64,000 bases of DNA, from contig CAMTDV010000003.1 of assembly GCA_947069175.1 (NCBI GenBank), positions 31,653,353-31,717,352 on the forward strand, written 5' to 3'. The DNA comes from Scalesia atractyloides. Its lineage: Eukaryota; Streptophyta; Magnoliopsida; Asterales; Asteraceae. The notes under the pieces are model-generated. The model did no database searches and was not told the DNA's origin. It was given only the letters and a program-made list of their open reading frames with translations. Positions 31,930 to 42,123 of this stretch are shown here, one piece after another; positions within the stretch are counted from its first letter, which is position 1, and every line of letters begins with the position of its first letter. Made by a program: the position numbers and the translations under genes.

Positions 31930-34601
31930 TGTGACATCCCGGCTTTTCAGGTATCTTAAACGCGCTACTGCACGGTTATTCATTCCTACGCTAATTTGAT
32001 TCGGAGAATTTAGTACACGCTCGCAATAACTACGCTAACTTTTGAATGCATTGGGTAAATTACGTGCTATGTGTTATTAGACGTTTGTAAAGTTTGTGAA
32101 TTATTATATCACGTTTTGATTTCGCGATTATTATATATAATAAGTAAATAGCCGAACCAAACCGAGCCGTGAAACGTATCGACCTCACCTCCTTGTGGCC
32201 CAAGGAACTCCTAAACTTGAGGCCCAAGCTAATGACCCAAACCGCCCCCCCCCCCTTGCGGTCGCACGCGCCCCCTCACCCCCTTGCTCCTTTTCTTTTT
32301 TCCCTTGTGCTATATATATACAAGTATGCATGAGTAGGTTTTAAAAAAAAAACAATAAGAACCCTAGCACCAAGAAGGCCGACGGCAGCCCCCCCCTCTC
32401 TCGATCGCACAAGCCTCCAACCCCGGATTGATTTCCAATCTTGTCCCGGTTCGCTAATCTTCATCGTTTCAAGGTTAGGGTTTTAATTGTTTTACAAATC
32501 ACATTAGGGTTTGTAATCTTGATCATGATTATAAGTATTGTTAGGATCATTGATATAAAAAGTGTTATGATTTGTGATTAGTTCGGTTAATTGTGCGAGT
32601 TTTTGCGATTGTGATCTTAGGATGAATACAAAAATCATAGGCTGCGTTTTAGCGATAAAAATCATATTATAGGATTAGGGTTTGCATGAATATTGATGTA
32701 CATGATGATATGTGACAAATAAACCTGTTCTTGATCATTATTATTTAGCGTCTTGATCGTTTAAGCGTGTTCTATTGCGATAAAAGTCGAAAACAGGTTG
32801 CTGAATAGCATTTACAGCCAACTTCAATTGGCTGTAACCTAATCATTATTTATTGAAAAGTGGATTTTCTGAAGCCTAAAACGTGTTTTTTGAAAAACGC
32901 TTCTAAGGGCGCTGGATTCATATTTTTCTGAGGTCGTTTGCTATTTTTAAGTGGTCATTTAAGTGCAGCAGCTGAAGCTGCGTAAATTCTGAAAATTTGC
33001 TAGTTGTTTAGCGAGTCGGATCTCATAATCTGTAGAGGGCTGGATCACGAAATTTGTACAGTAACTGGAGAAGGGAATTTCCGGAAAACTCCCACTAGAA
33101 TTTGTTAATTGGATGACTGATGATTTTTAAATAATTTTTCCTGTGGACTGCAGTCAGAAAGCGACAAATCTGACTGCAGCCTAGTATATAAATGTTTATA
33201 AATAATTGGTAGAGTTTTAGGACTTGAAAAGTTTACATAAAATTCTACAGTTTAGTTGACATCTCCTGTAAAGAAATTGGAATTTTTAGAACGTTGGAAC
33301 TATTTATAAAAATCCTCAAAAACAGCCTAGTTAGGAGCGTACAAGCTGAAACATGATAACTTGCTTATGTGTGTACCAAAGTGTTATATGAGTTGATTTG
33401 TGTTTATGACAAGTTGGTTTGATCACTATTTTGGTATGATGATACTTTGCATGCATGATTGTGTTTTCGAATTTGTTATTATGTGTGCCGCATTGTGTGT
33501 TAGTTATGCGTAGGGTTTGTATCAGTGGGTTCACACACTAACTTTAAATCGATTGACATGTTAGGACGCAATTAGCGGTCCCATCATTTGCTACTTCTGT
33601 GTTACACTAACCGAGCAATTAAAGGTGAGTTCACGGCCCCTATTTTTTCCAGTTTTAAACAACAGGGGGAGAAACATGTATACCTTCTATAACTCTATCT
33701 TTTTACGTTATGCGAAATTAACATCGTTAAACTACTCGGTAACTAAGTTAATGTTAATGTACGTTATGGTCACTAAGCAGCTATATCACGGAAGTGACAA
33801 ACTCTCGGATCGTTAGTGTTGGGTTAGATAGCGGGGAAATTATAAGTAGTACTACTGGGCCCGACAAGCCCCACCCGAGCTAGTCGCGCTAGCCGACCGG
33901 GTATGGTCAACGGGTGATTAATTTGGCCTAACTTTCGCCATGGTCAGTGATAGGCCTGGCAACACGGAGGCACAACAGTCAGTTTCGATCGCGAACACTT
34001 ATGTGACGTAACTTTAGGCTCGCTACCTACATGTTAACATTGAACTTAATTACGAACCAACATCATTATTATTCCGGGTTAGGAATAATGGAACCAACAT
34101 TATTATTCCGGGTTAGGAATAATGGAACTAAATTGTTATCCCGGGTTAGGGATAACGGGGAAACAAACTTTTAACCGAACTTATGAACTTATAAAAAACC
34201 TGTGAACTCACTCTTCTTTAATGTTGATACTTGTTTCTTTACATGTTTCTCAGGACGCTAGGAGCGCTAGGTGCACTCACTTGCATTGACCAAGACATAT
34301 TTTTATCGAGTCTCATTTACGAATATTGTTTGGGATTTTTGGTTTTGGCGTTTACGTTGGCGCCCGTTACTTTACTTTACTTTACTTTAATGCTTCCGCC
34401 CAACTTTGAAACTAATGCTTCCGCTAAACTTTGAAACTAAACTAAGACAACTTAAAATAACTATGAATGGTTAAACAAATGTTTTTGGAAAACGTTCAAA
34501 TAAATTATATAGAGTCGTTCGATATTACTAGTGTCTCAGATTCTGGTTTGATCACACGCCTCGCGGTAAAACTCCGCAAGTGGAAAATTGAGGGTGTGAC
34601 A
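31930..34601 (+). repeat. 3' LTR of the + strand chromodomain element
   Basis: This 2672-bp copy nearly matches 23317-25983. It keeps all three GGGTTA-loop hairpins (34068-34089, 34102-34123, 34135-34156) and the CTGCAGTCAGA hairpin (about 33147-33179). Poly-C runs differ in length from the other LTR. Confidence 0.95.
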
Positions 34602-35961
34602 TATACTTTCATGCGAATATTTTTAAAAATAAGTTAGTCATCCGTTAAGATAAGTTAGTCATCCGTTAAGAGTTTTCTAACCTCACTTTATCAAGGAAAG
34701 CAATACCGATAACATAATACAACCACCGAGACAAGCATAAAGTAGATCATATCACAAACTTATCCATTTTACAAGTCTTAAACATAAATCTACCAAGTTG
34801 GCCCATTTAACCAAAAATACTCAACAAAGATTATGACCCATGTTAAGAACTCGCAATAACACCATCTAACCCGTTAGAGCCCTTACGTGTAAGAAAGCAT
34901 TCTTGATCAAAATCAGATTTATCTTTTATTAAACCAATACCCATTTCTAGTTTCATGGTGTAAACACATTAACAAGTTAATAATTTACTAACAAATGATT
35001 AATTATGGGTTTTATCAACTTATCCTCACTAACCATTTATTAAGCATCCAAGATAAACAACCTCTATCAAGAATCCAACATCAATGAACCAAGTTTGCCA
35101 TATGATCATCAAGATTCAGACATGAACGAGTTGCATGAGCTTCATTCCAACATGATTACAAACTAAAGATTGTTCATAAAACAAGTATCTTAATAGCATT
35201 CATAATAATAATACATAAACATCAACTCAATGCTTGCAAATGTGCTTAAAATGTATGTTAAGAACAAGAAATCAAACCATAAACAAGCAAGGATTTGATG
35301 GATTGGATGATGGATAAGCTTCTTGCAACCTTGAGGCATGAAATCGTCCCAACTAGGAAGCTCTCGAACCTCAAAAATCGCCCAGAAACTTGGAAAATTA
35401 CCCATTCGATCAACAACGTCTGCTCTGTTTTATAGAGAAATTCATATCCGCACGGCCGTGCACTTTATGTGCACACTCGTGCAACCGTCAGCATGACGTC
35501 AGCTGCAGGGTATGGGTCGACAAGTGGACGTTTGGGCGGTAAAGTCTTCAGATGTGCACGGTTGTGCACTTGGTTCGCACGACCGTGCTGGGTCTCCAGA
35601 TAACCTGTTGATCGATGTACAGCTAGTGCACGGGAGTGCACCTGGGTCGCACGTCGTGCGTGCCGAGAAGTCAGCTGCACTGCCTTGTGCACTGCCAGTG
35701 CTCCCGAGATCGCAAGTCGCGCACGGTCATGCCGATGACTTGCACGACCGTGCGTGAGCTGTAACTTCAATAGTTTCTTCAGAATTCATCCAAATGTTCG
35801 TCAATCCCACTTTTTCTCTAACTTTGTCTATGGCACGCCGTTAGGACCTGAAAATATAAAAGTGACCGATTAAGTACCTAAACGACGAAGTTTTAGCCAA
35901 AAAAACGCATGAAACGGGAGTAAAATGGGGTACTTAATTATGTATATCTTAACGTGTATCA
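34602..35961 (-). repeat. Athila 5' LTR, right part
   Basis: It resumes with TATACTTTCATGCG, which is contiguous in the intact LTR at about 1720. It contains the 21-bp tandem pair (about 34629-34671) and the GCACGGCCGTGC palindrome cluster (about 35448-35757), and ends TATCA at 35961. Small ORFs in the palindromic part are spurious. Confidence 0.92.
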
Positions 35962-35966
35962 GTGCC

Positions 35967-36146
35967 ATAGTGGATGCCATTCATAAAGCTCTCCATTTGT
36001 CTTTGAAGGTTTACCGCTTGGAGTTGGTAACGGTCCTTCTAGAGGCTAAGTTCCTACAGAACATGATGTTGATGCAGCTAGAGCTGGATGGGATGATGAT
36101 GATGGTTTTAGTGTTGGTTCTGGTGCTAGTGCGGGTATTGGTGTAG
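35967..36146 (+). pseudogene. Host coding remnant, third piece
   Basis: It directly follows the Athila target duplication GTGCC (35962-35966) and continues the frame of 1-82 and 1210-1223 (SAIVDAIHKALHLSLK). After about 36060 this frame becomes Met- and Val-rich low complexity. A neighbouring frame reads an Asp/Gly-rich acidic peptide that looks more protein-like, so a frameshift near 36050 is possible. The family is not recognised. Confidence 0.4.
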
Positions 36147-37548
36147 ACAATGAACATGATAACATGGTTTAGAGGAGCGGAGGAGTGAAGGTGCCGCCAT
36201 ATGACGACTGATGATCCCATTTAAGGGCTCATAGCCCCTTCACGAGTTAATTGAAAAATAACCGAATGGCAGCTAAAGAACCTTTCATTTTCTTTATGTA
36301 TGATTCCAATTGCAACATCAATTGATTACGCCTCATGATCAACGCTTGAGAGCCAATGATGGTATGGCTCTGATATGAATATTATATTAAAAACCTGATT
36401 CAAGGTAAAGAAACATAAAGCTAGAGTGAAATTGCATCATCGGTGATGGTGTGATAGATATGTACGCACAATGATATATTTCAATTCCCCTATAATTGCT
36501 TCTTCAGTAAGGAAATTTCTTTTGATAGATTTCAATTTCTTTAAATTTAGAGTAAATTACACTTTTCATCCCTTATATTTACTACCTCTTTCAGCGAATG
36601 TTGTTTAGCTTTAAAAATGTAAAGAATTATCTTTTACGTTATAAAACCGTTTGTCCTTTGGCCCTAACCTCAGATTGAGTGCGATGCTTCCGAACAACTG
36701 AATCTCTCAAAGTGATAACAAAAGTTCCTTATTACAACTTTTTGAAGTTATATTCAATTATTGACTAATAGTCAAAGAAAAACCATATTAAAGTCAAGCA
36801 TTGTGCAATTTTGTTTGTCTACCTTCACTTGATTAAATAGGATCTGCCCAGCAGAGCTGGCCCTGAGCATGGGCGGGGTGGGCGTCAGCTCAGGGCCAAA
36901 AACGTAATAGGGACTGTAAAATTTTCCGACGATGGTGGTAGGGAGAAGGTGAGATGAGACAGAGTGTGTGTGTGTTTTGTCCAACCCCATATACATATCG
37001 GCGGTGGCTACGATGATGTGAAGAGGTGGTCGTTGTTCGGATTGGTCAAACTTACTATAATATAGATATATTACTTCCACACCTAATATAGATATATGAC
37101 TTCCACACCTATTTTAGTTTTATAGGAGTTTAGATGAAACAAGAATAGTGAATTAGGAATTACTCAATTTTTTTCACCGACAAACGCTAACTTACATGGG
37201 ATTGGTGGTTCTGAAAGAAACACTTAACCTGGGTTTACCTAATAATAAACGAAGAAGACAACCTAGTACAATATTTAATATGTATAAACTGGGCCTTTTT
37301 ATAATTACAGGCCTATGTAAAAACTGGGTTTTTTTATTAATTATAGCCCAATATTACTTTTTTCAAGGTGAGAGTATGGTCGTAGCATAAATTAACGTTT
37401 CTTTTAACTAGTTATGTATTTATTATACCTACAAAAGAATAGATGATATTTAAAAGTAAAAACATGATCGTGTGATTAAGAAACAAATAGAAGTTTGAAC
37501 CAGATTCCTCCCGAAGATAGTGAATCTGAAGACCTAATTCAAAGCATT
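36147..37548. other. Intergenic DNA, no gene seen
   Basis: This is AT-rich sequence without a supported ORF. A CAGAGCTGGCCCTGAGC segment near 36853 resembles a plant hAT terminus, but no partner end was found. The TGGCTCTGATA at about 36369 resembles a reversed Met-tRNA primer site but has no LTR beside it. Confidence 0.4.
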
Positions 37549-38157
37549 TGTTGAAGACCAGCTAACATTTGTTGAAAGCCTTGGAACTGTTGTTTCATGA
37601 AGAAATAAAGTCTATTCAAGTCCTAAAGTATGTTGAAGCAAATGTTTGATGTTGAAGACCAAACATCGGTATGTCCAAACAAATGTTTGGACCAAAGCTA
37701 CAGAGGATAGCTTAACAGTTGTTTCCTAATGTAACAGTATTAGCTTAATTAACAGTGTTTAGCATAGTTAGTTAATTGTTTGATTCCAACAGATGTTTGC
37801 AACATTTGTGGTATCTTTTCTGTTAGGAATGTTAGATGTCACTACCACGGTGATGTCAGCCATGACAAACAGAGCTTTCGTACTTAGTATAAATAGATGT
37901 CACCTCTTAGAGATCTAGTTATCACTACACATCACCTTTTCTTTTGTATGTTTTTTTTTTTTTTTTTTTAGTGATTAGGCTAAGGGGGAATCTATAGAGT
38001 CAATCTTCTGTAAAACATTTTGTAATCATATGATTCTAACTGAAAACAAATGTTGATGATTCCTCGCTTGTGATTGTTTATCTATTACTTATAGAATACA
38101 AATTTTTTTGCATTTATTTGTCATTTAATCACAAGCCTTGTATACTTAGACTTAACA
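37549..38157 (+). repeat. Copia-type LTR (left LTR of a decayed element)
   Basis: It starts TGTTGAAGACC and ends CTTAACA, directly followed by a primer-binding site. Inside are a TATA-like TAGTATAAATAG (about 37885) and several copies of a CAAATGTTTG / CAACATTTGT motif, including a near-perfect palindrome at 37673-37692 (arms GTCCAAACA and TGTTTGGAC). No right-hand LTR is in the window. The left boundary is inferred from TG...CA ends only. Confidence 0.6.
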
Positions 38158-38159
38158 AT

Positions 38160-38171
38160 TGGTATCAAAGC
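38160..38171 (+). other. Primer-binding site of the decayed Copia
   Basis: TGGTATCAAAGC lies two bases after the LTR end. It differs by one base from the standard initiator Met tRNA site. Confidence 0.75.
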
Positions 38172-38306
38172 TTGGTCACGTTAAACTTGATTTCACAATC
38201 AGTTTAACATAAAAAGATCCAAGTCTGTTCGTAGCTCAGAGTAGTAAAGTGTAGAACTCAACAGTGTCTAACACATACTCTGTTCTTATTCAAAAGAACA
38301 AAAGAA

Positions 38307-39400
38307 ATGGCAGAAAATGATCCCCATAACACTCCGACTTCAGTAATAAGCCCCCCATGCTTGTCAGATCTGAATTTAATATCTGGCAACTAGGATGGCT
38401 CACACACTTGCTCAACAAAACACCGAGTGTTGGAAGTCCGTTGTATTCGGACCTCACATTCCAATGGTACCTAGTGCCGAAAACCCGAGTGTGCAAGAGC
38501 CAAAGAAGCCGGAATACTACTCAGAGTAGGATTTCCAAAAATTCGAGCTAGATGTCAAAGCCTTTAGCATTGTGGCTATGGTTTTTCCGAATGAAATCTG
38601 TGTAGGTCTGTTACATTGCAGAATGCTAAAAGGTTATGGGATGCATTGAAAGAGCAGTTCGGTGGAACGGAGGAAGTTATCGAAAATAGAAGAGAAATCC
38701 CTAACCAATAATACGAAACTTTCACACACATTAAGGGAGAAACCCTTACACAGCAATTTGAATGGTTTTCATGTCTATTAAAGTTGGTTAACAAGGAATT
38801 TTCCAAATCAACGTTAAGTGACCGATTTCTAAGATCTTTCCCTGAGAAGTGGGACACTATTGCTATAGTGATGAGAACATCAAGGACTTGACCCTGACTT
38901 AGCTTCATGGACGACTCCTAACATTTGAAAGGGAGCTTGTCTAGAAGAGGAAGCTCCAAGAAACTGGAAAAGTGTCTGACAAGTATGTTTTTGGAAGCAC
39001 GACACTTATGAGTCAGGAAAGATCATCCTCATGAATGACAAATGATCAAATTTTTTGATCACTTTATTGATATATTAACTACAATTAACTCTGATCAACA
39101 TTCCTCAAATTATGCATTTACAGCAAATGATGATGGTCATGGTCCTGATAGTTTGTCGTTTGTCCTTGATGATCTGAAGCATATAGACCCAACTAACCTT
39201 GAATAAATATTGCACCAAGTGGCACTACTAAGTCTAAGAGAAAATAAGTTTTACAAAAGGACTAGTAGGACATATACAGGGTTGAGTGGGAGGTCAAAAG
39301 TGGGGTTGGATAAATCTAAAATCAAATGTCTCAAGTGTAATAGAGAAGGTCACTTTGCAAGAGAGTGCATGAGTCAATCAAACTACTATGCACCAATGAT
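38307..39400 (+). pseudogene. Copia gag remnant
   Basis: The ATG at 38307 (MAENDPHNTP) is followed by several stops and frame changes. Recognisable Copia gag segments are FNIWQL (about 38370), AKRLWDALKEQFGG (about 38620-38665), FTHIKGETLTQQFEWF (about 38720) and FPEKWDTIAI (about 38835). A CCHC knuckle CLKCNREGHFAREC is at 39327-39368. Similarity ends after the knuckle; protease, integrase and RT are missing, so the element is truncated. Confidence 0.75.
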
Positions 39401-42106
39401 CACATACCCACCACTTTTCTGCTATTATTAAAACAAATCCACCATTCCCCCACCACCACTAAATCGTTCAAACCCACCACTTTCCTGCTATTATTCTCCC
39501 ACCACCACTAAATTGTTCAAGATACATGTTCTCATTTAGCCTCTAAAACCCGAAATTAATCAAGATTTTTACCATCATACTAAAGATCTGAATTGGGTTT
39601 ACTAAAAATGGATTTTGATCAAGGGTTTGGTTTATGAGATTTATATTGATAAATCTGAATTGGGTGTTGTTAATTAAAAGATTTTTTTGAAAGGGTTTTA
39701 ATTTGTGACGGTATCTTTGTTCATCCTTTAGAGGTCGTAATTTCACAAGGTTAGAATTAGATTCTTCATGGATTGTTACTTGGTTGGAAATCAGTATTGT
39801 TTCACCGGAATATCTTGACTTGCCGGAGTTATAGGATGTTTGATGCTTAGACCTGGCTTCATTTTCATGATTTTTTTATAGTTTGGCATGTTTCATGTTT
39901 GATGCTTTGTTTTGCGAATGGGTTCTATTTCGGTGTTATTTTCTTTGTTTAGGTCATTCTCGGGTCACCACTACACTCCATTGATAACCTTTATCATGAT
40001 CTGATTAATGGTCTTTTGCTGAAGAACATCCATATTTTTGGGGTAATCAGAAAACCAAAATAAACGAACCGTAACTGAGGAAATTAAACCGAAACAGAGA
40101 CCGACAGTTTGGTCTTCGGATTTTTAATAATTGAATTCGGATATTTCAATAACCGAACCGAACCGATAAGTTATAATAGTAGGCCTAATCCATATATTTT
40201 TATGTTTGATTTTAAGTGTTTAACCCATGCTAGTATAAATTATTAATTTTATTCTTAAATGTTAAGTATTTATAATAAGAACCTTAACATGTTTAGTTAT
40301 AATTTAAATAATTTATTTATTGCCTACAAGAATAACAAAATTTATTATAAAAATTAAATAATCATCAAAGTATTATAAAAGAAAATGTAAACATATAAGA
40401 AAGATTAGAAGGTTATGTTTATATGAACAATATTAATTAAAAAGGTTAAAAATAATAACTTAAATGTAAACATATAAGAATGATTCTAAAGATTTAAATT
40501 ATACTTTTTATTTTTTGAATCTTACACAATTTTGTTCTAAAAACCGAAATAATTAAAAATCCAAACCAAATCGGTGTAAAAACCGAAATTGAACGACTTT
40601 CAAAAACCAAAACCGACATTTCAGTTTTGGTATTGATTTTGCCTAAAACCGAACAGAACCGAATCATGCACACCCCTACTATTTTTGGGTTCAAATTCCA
40701 ACAAAAGTTTTGTATAGAGTCCTTGATTATCGGTATTTGATTTTGTTTTGCCCTTGATTTTCACGAATACCCTCATATGGTGTGGTGCATGAGGCCTCCA
40801 CATATTTGTTCACAACGATGTTTGATTGGGTTTTTTTCACAGTTGTAAATGACTGATTTGTAGCAAAAGAAGTCGATTTCCTTCTTCAGTGGCAAACATG
40901 AAACTGTGGTGGGTTACGCTGGTTCAAGTAATGGTTGTTTTTTGGGCAGGAATGGTGGTGACCGACATGTCGGAATCTGTGGTGGGTTACGGTGGTGTGG
41001 TTGTAGGTTATTAGTGGTGGTGTGGTTGTAGGTTCTTGATAAATTGAAGAATTCATGTATTTAGGTGTTCTTGCGTGAATGACAATAATATCCTTCCTGC
41101 TAACAGTAAACTAATGGAGGGTTGTAAACTGTAGCACTTTTCAAACGTTGAGGTTGTAGATGATAATAAGTTGCTTAAAGGTGTCTATAGTCTCAAGGTT
41201 GTAAATTGAGGTTTAGTCTAAATTTATTAGGCAGGTTTTGGGCTTCTTGGCTATGTATTACTTAATTGGGCTTTTAAGCTAGTTGAGATATTTGATATGC
41301 TGGTCCTGTTACTTAAATTGTTTTCAATTGGGCGCATTATATATTGGTTTCAGTTGGATAAATACAAAACCATATGGTCCAATTGGGGTATAAATGGTAT
41401 GGATCGGATCATCAATATGGATCTGATGTTCTAAAAACCTAAACAAAACCGTTGGGTAAGTACATGCTGGTCGGAAAAAAAGTCGAATACGGTTACAAGA
41501 TCTCAAACATAACTTCGACAAACCTCTTGGTCTAATTCGATTGAAAAATAGTTTGATCTATCACGATTTTAAGAAAGTGTATTTCGGTGCTGCAAGTTTC
41601 TTCTATTCGGTGACTTAATTTGTCTACAAATCGGGTATTATTACAGATTTTCATAGTTAGAAAACCATTGTGTACCTTACCAAATGATTGTATAAAGTGG
41701 GAGTTGGGTAAGCAAAAAGGAACCGGAAACCTAATTTGAAGTCTGGTACCTCCTTTATCTGTCACAATATACATACTCCATTTCTTGGCAATTGGGCTGA
41801 GCTAGTGAAATATCTATCTATATTCACATTCAATGATGCCATTTTAGGTTGTTCCTTTGCATATCATCTTCACATAGCATAGCATAGCATAGTTTAACCA
41901 CATTTTTTTAATTACTATACCACGGATGGATGCTAGTAAGTAGTTGATGGGTTAACTTCAGGAAGAAAGTTAAGTTGTTCTTGATTGCACCTGGAGCATA
42001 CCTTACATCATCACATAGCATGCCTTTTTTCTTTATTCACCATGATGTTTGAGGTTTTTATGGTCTGTATCCTTTCGGTTACTAAATAATTTTATTCTGT
42101 TTACAG
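39401..42106. other. Intergenic DNA with small repeats
   Basis: No supported gene. There is an imperfect direct duplication at about 39408-39520 (CCCACCACTTT...CTGCTATTATT) and a tandem pair GGTGTGGTTGTAGGTT at about 40990-41033. Two AACCGAA-rich stretches at about 40065-40170 and 40540-40670 lie in partly opposite orientation, the latter ending CATGCACACCCCTAC, a sequence often seen at ends of plant DNA elements. A CATAG microsatellite lies at about 41875-41893. The end may hold the upstream noncoding exon or promoter of the next gene. Confidence 0.4.
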
Positions 42107-42123
42107 CTACTATTCTCAACGTA

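Larger units (their letters stand above)
23317..34601 (+). mobile_element. Chromodomain-type Ty3/gypsy retrotransposon nested in the Athila 5' LTR
   Basis: The 11,285-bp element has LTRs 23317-25983 and 31930-34601, beginning TGTGACATCC and ending GGTGTGACA. The target duplication is TATAC (23312-23316 and 34602-34606). Order on the + strand: LTR, Met-tRNA primer-binding site, an extra acidic ORF, gag with a probable intron, pol with a chromodomain-like end, polypurine tract, LTR. The LTRs differ at only a few bases per hundred where compared by eye, and it lies inside another element's LTR. It is therefore a young insertion, but its polyprotein has one nonsense codon and at least two frame breaks. 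Confidence 0.95.
1224..35961 (-). mobile_element. Athila-type Ty3/gypsy retrotransposon containing two nested elements
   Basis: The LTRs start TGACGTG and end TATCA on the + strand, flanked by identical 5-bp repeats GTGCC (1219-1223 and 35962-35966). Coding order on the - strand is gag, protease, reverse transcriptase, RNase H, integrase, then a further ORF, as in Athila. The primer-binding site TGGCGCCGTTGCCGGG (tRNA-Asp type) is the classic Athila one. Without the two insertions (8211-18230 and 23317-34601, each with one target copy) its own length is about 13.4 kb. All frames are broken by stops or frameshifts, and the RT active site is altered, so it is not autonomous. Confidence 0.93.

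Noticed and set aside
34629..34671. CRISPR-like short repeats (21-bp pair)
   Set aside because: Only two directly adjacent copies without spacers, in a plant LTR, also present at 1746-1787; a simple tandem duplication.
36369..36382. Reversed Met-tRNA primer-binding site (GGCTCTGATA)
   Set aside because: Only a partial match, and no LTR end or element lies beside it.
36853..36900. hAT terminus CAGAGCTGGCCCTGAGC
   Set aside because: No matching inverted end or 8-bp duplication was found nearby.
40065..40670. Complete MITE bounded by AACCGAA-rich stretches
   Set aside because: The two stretches are partly inverted, but I could not find matching ends or a target duplication.
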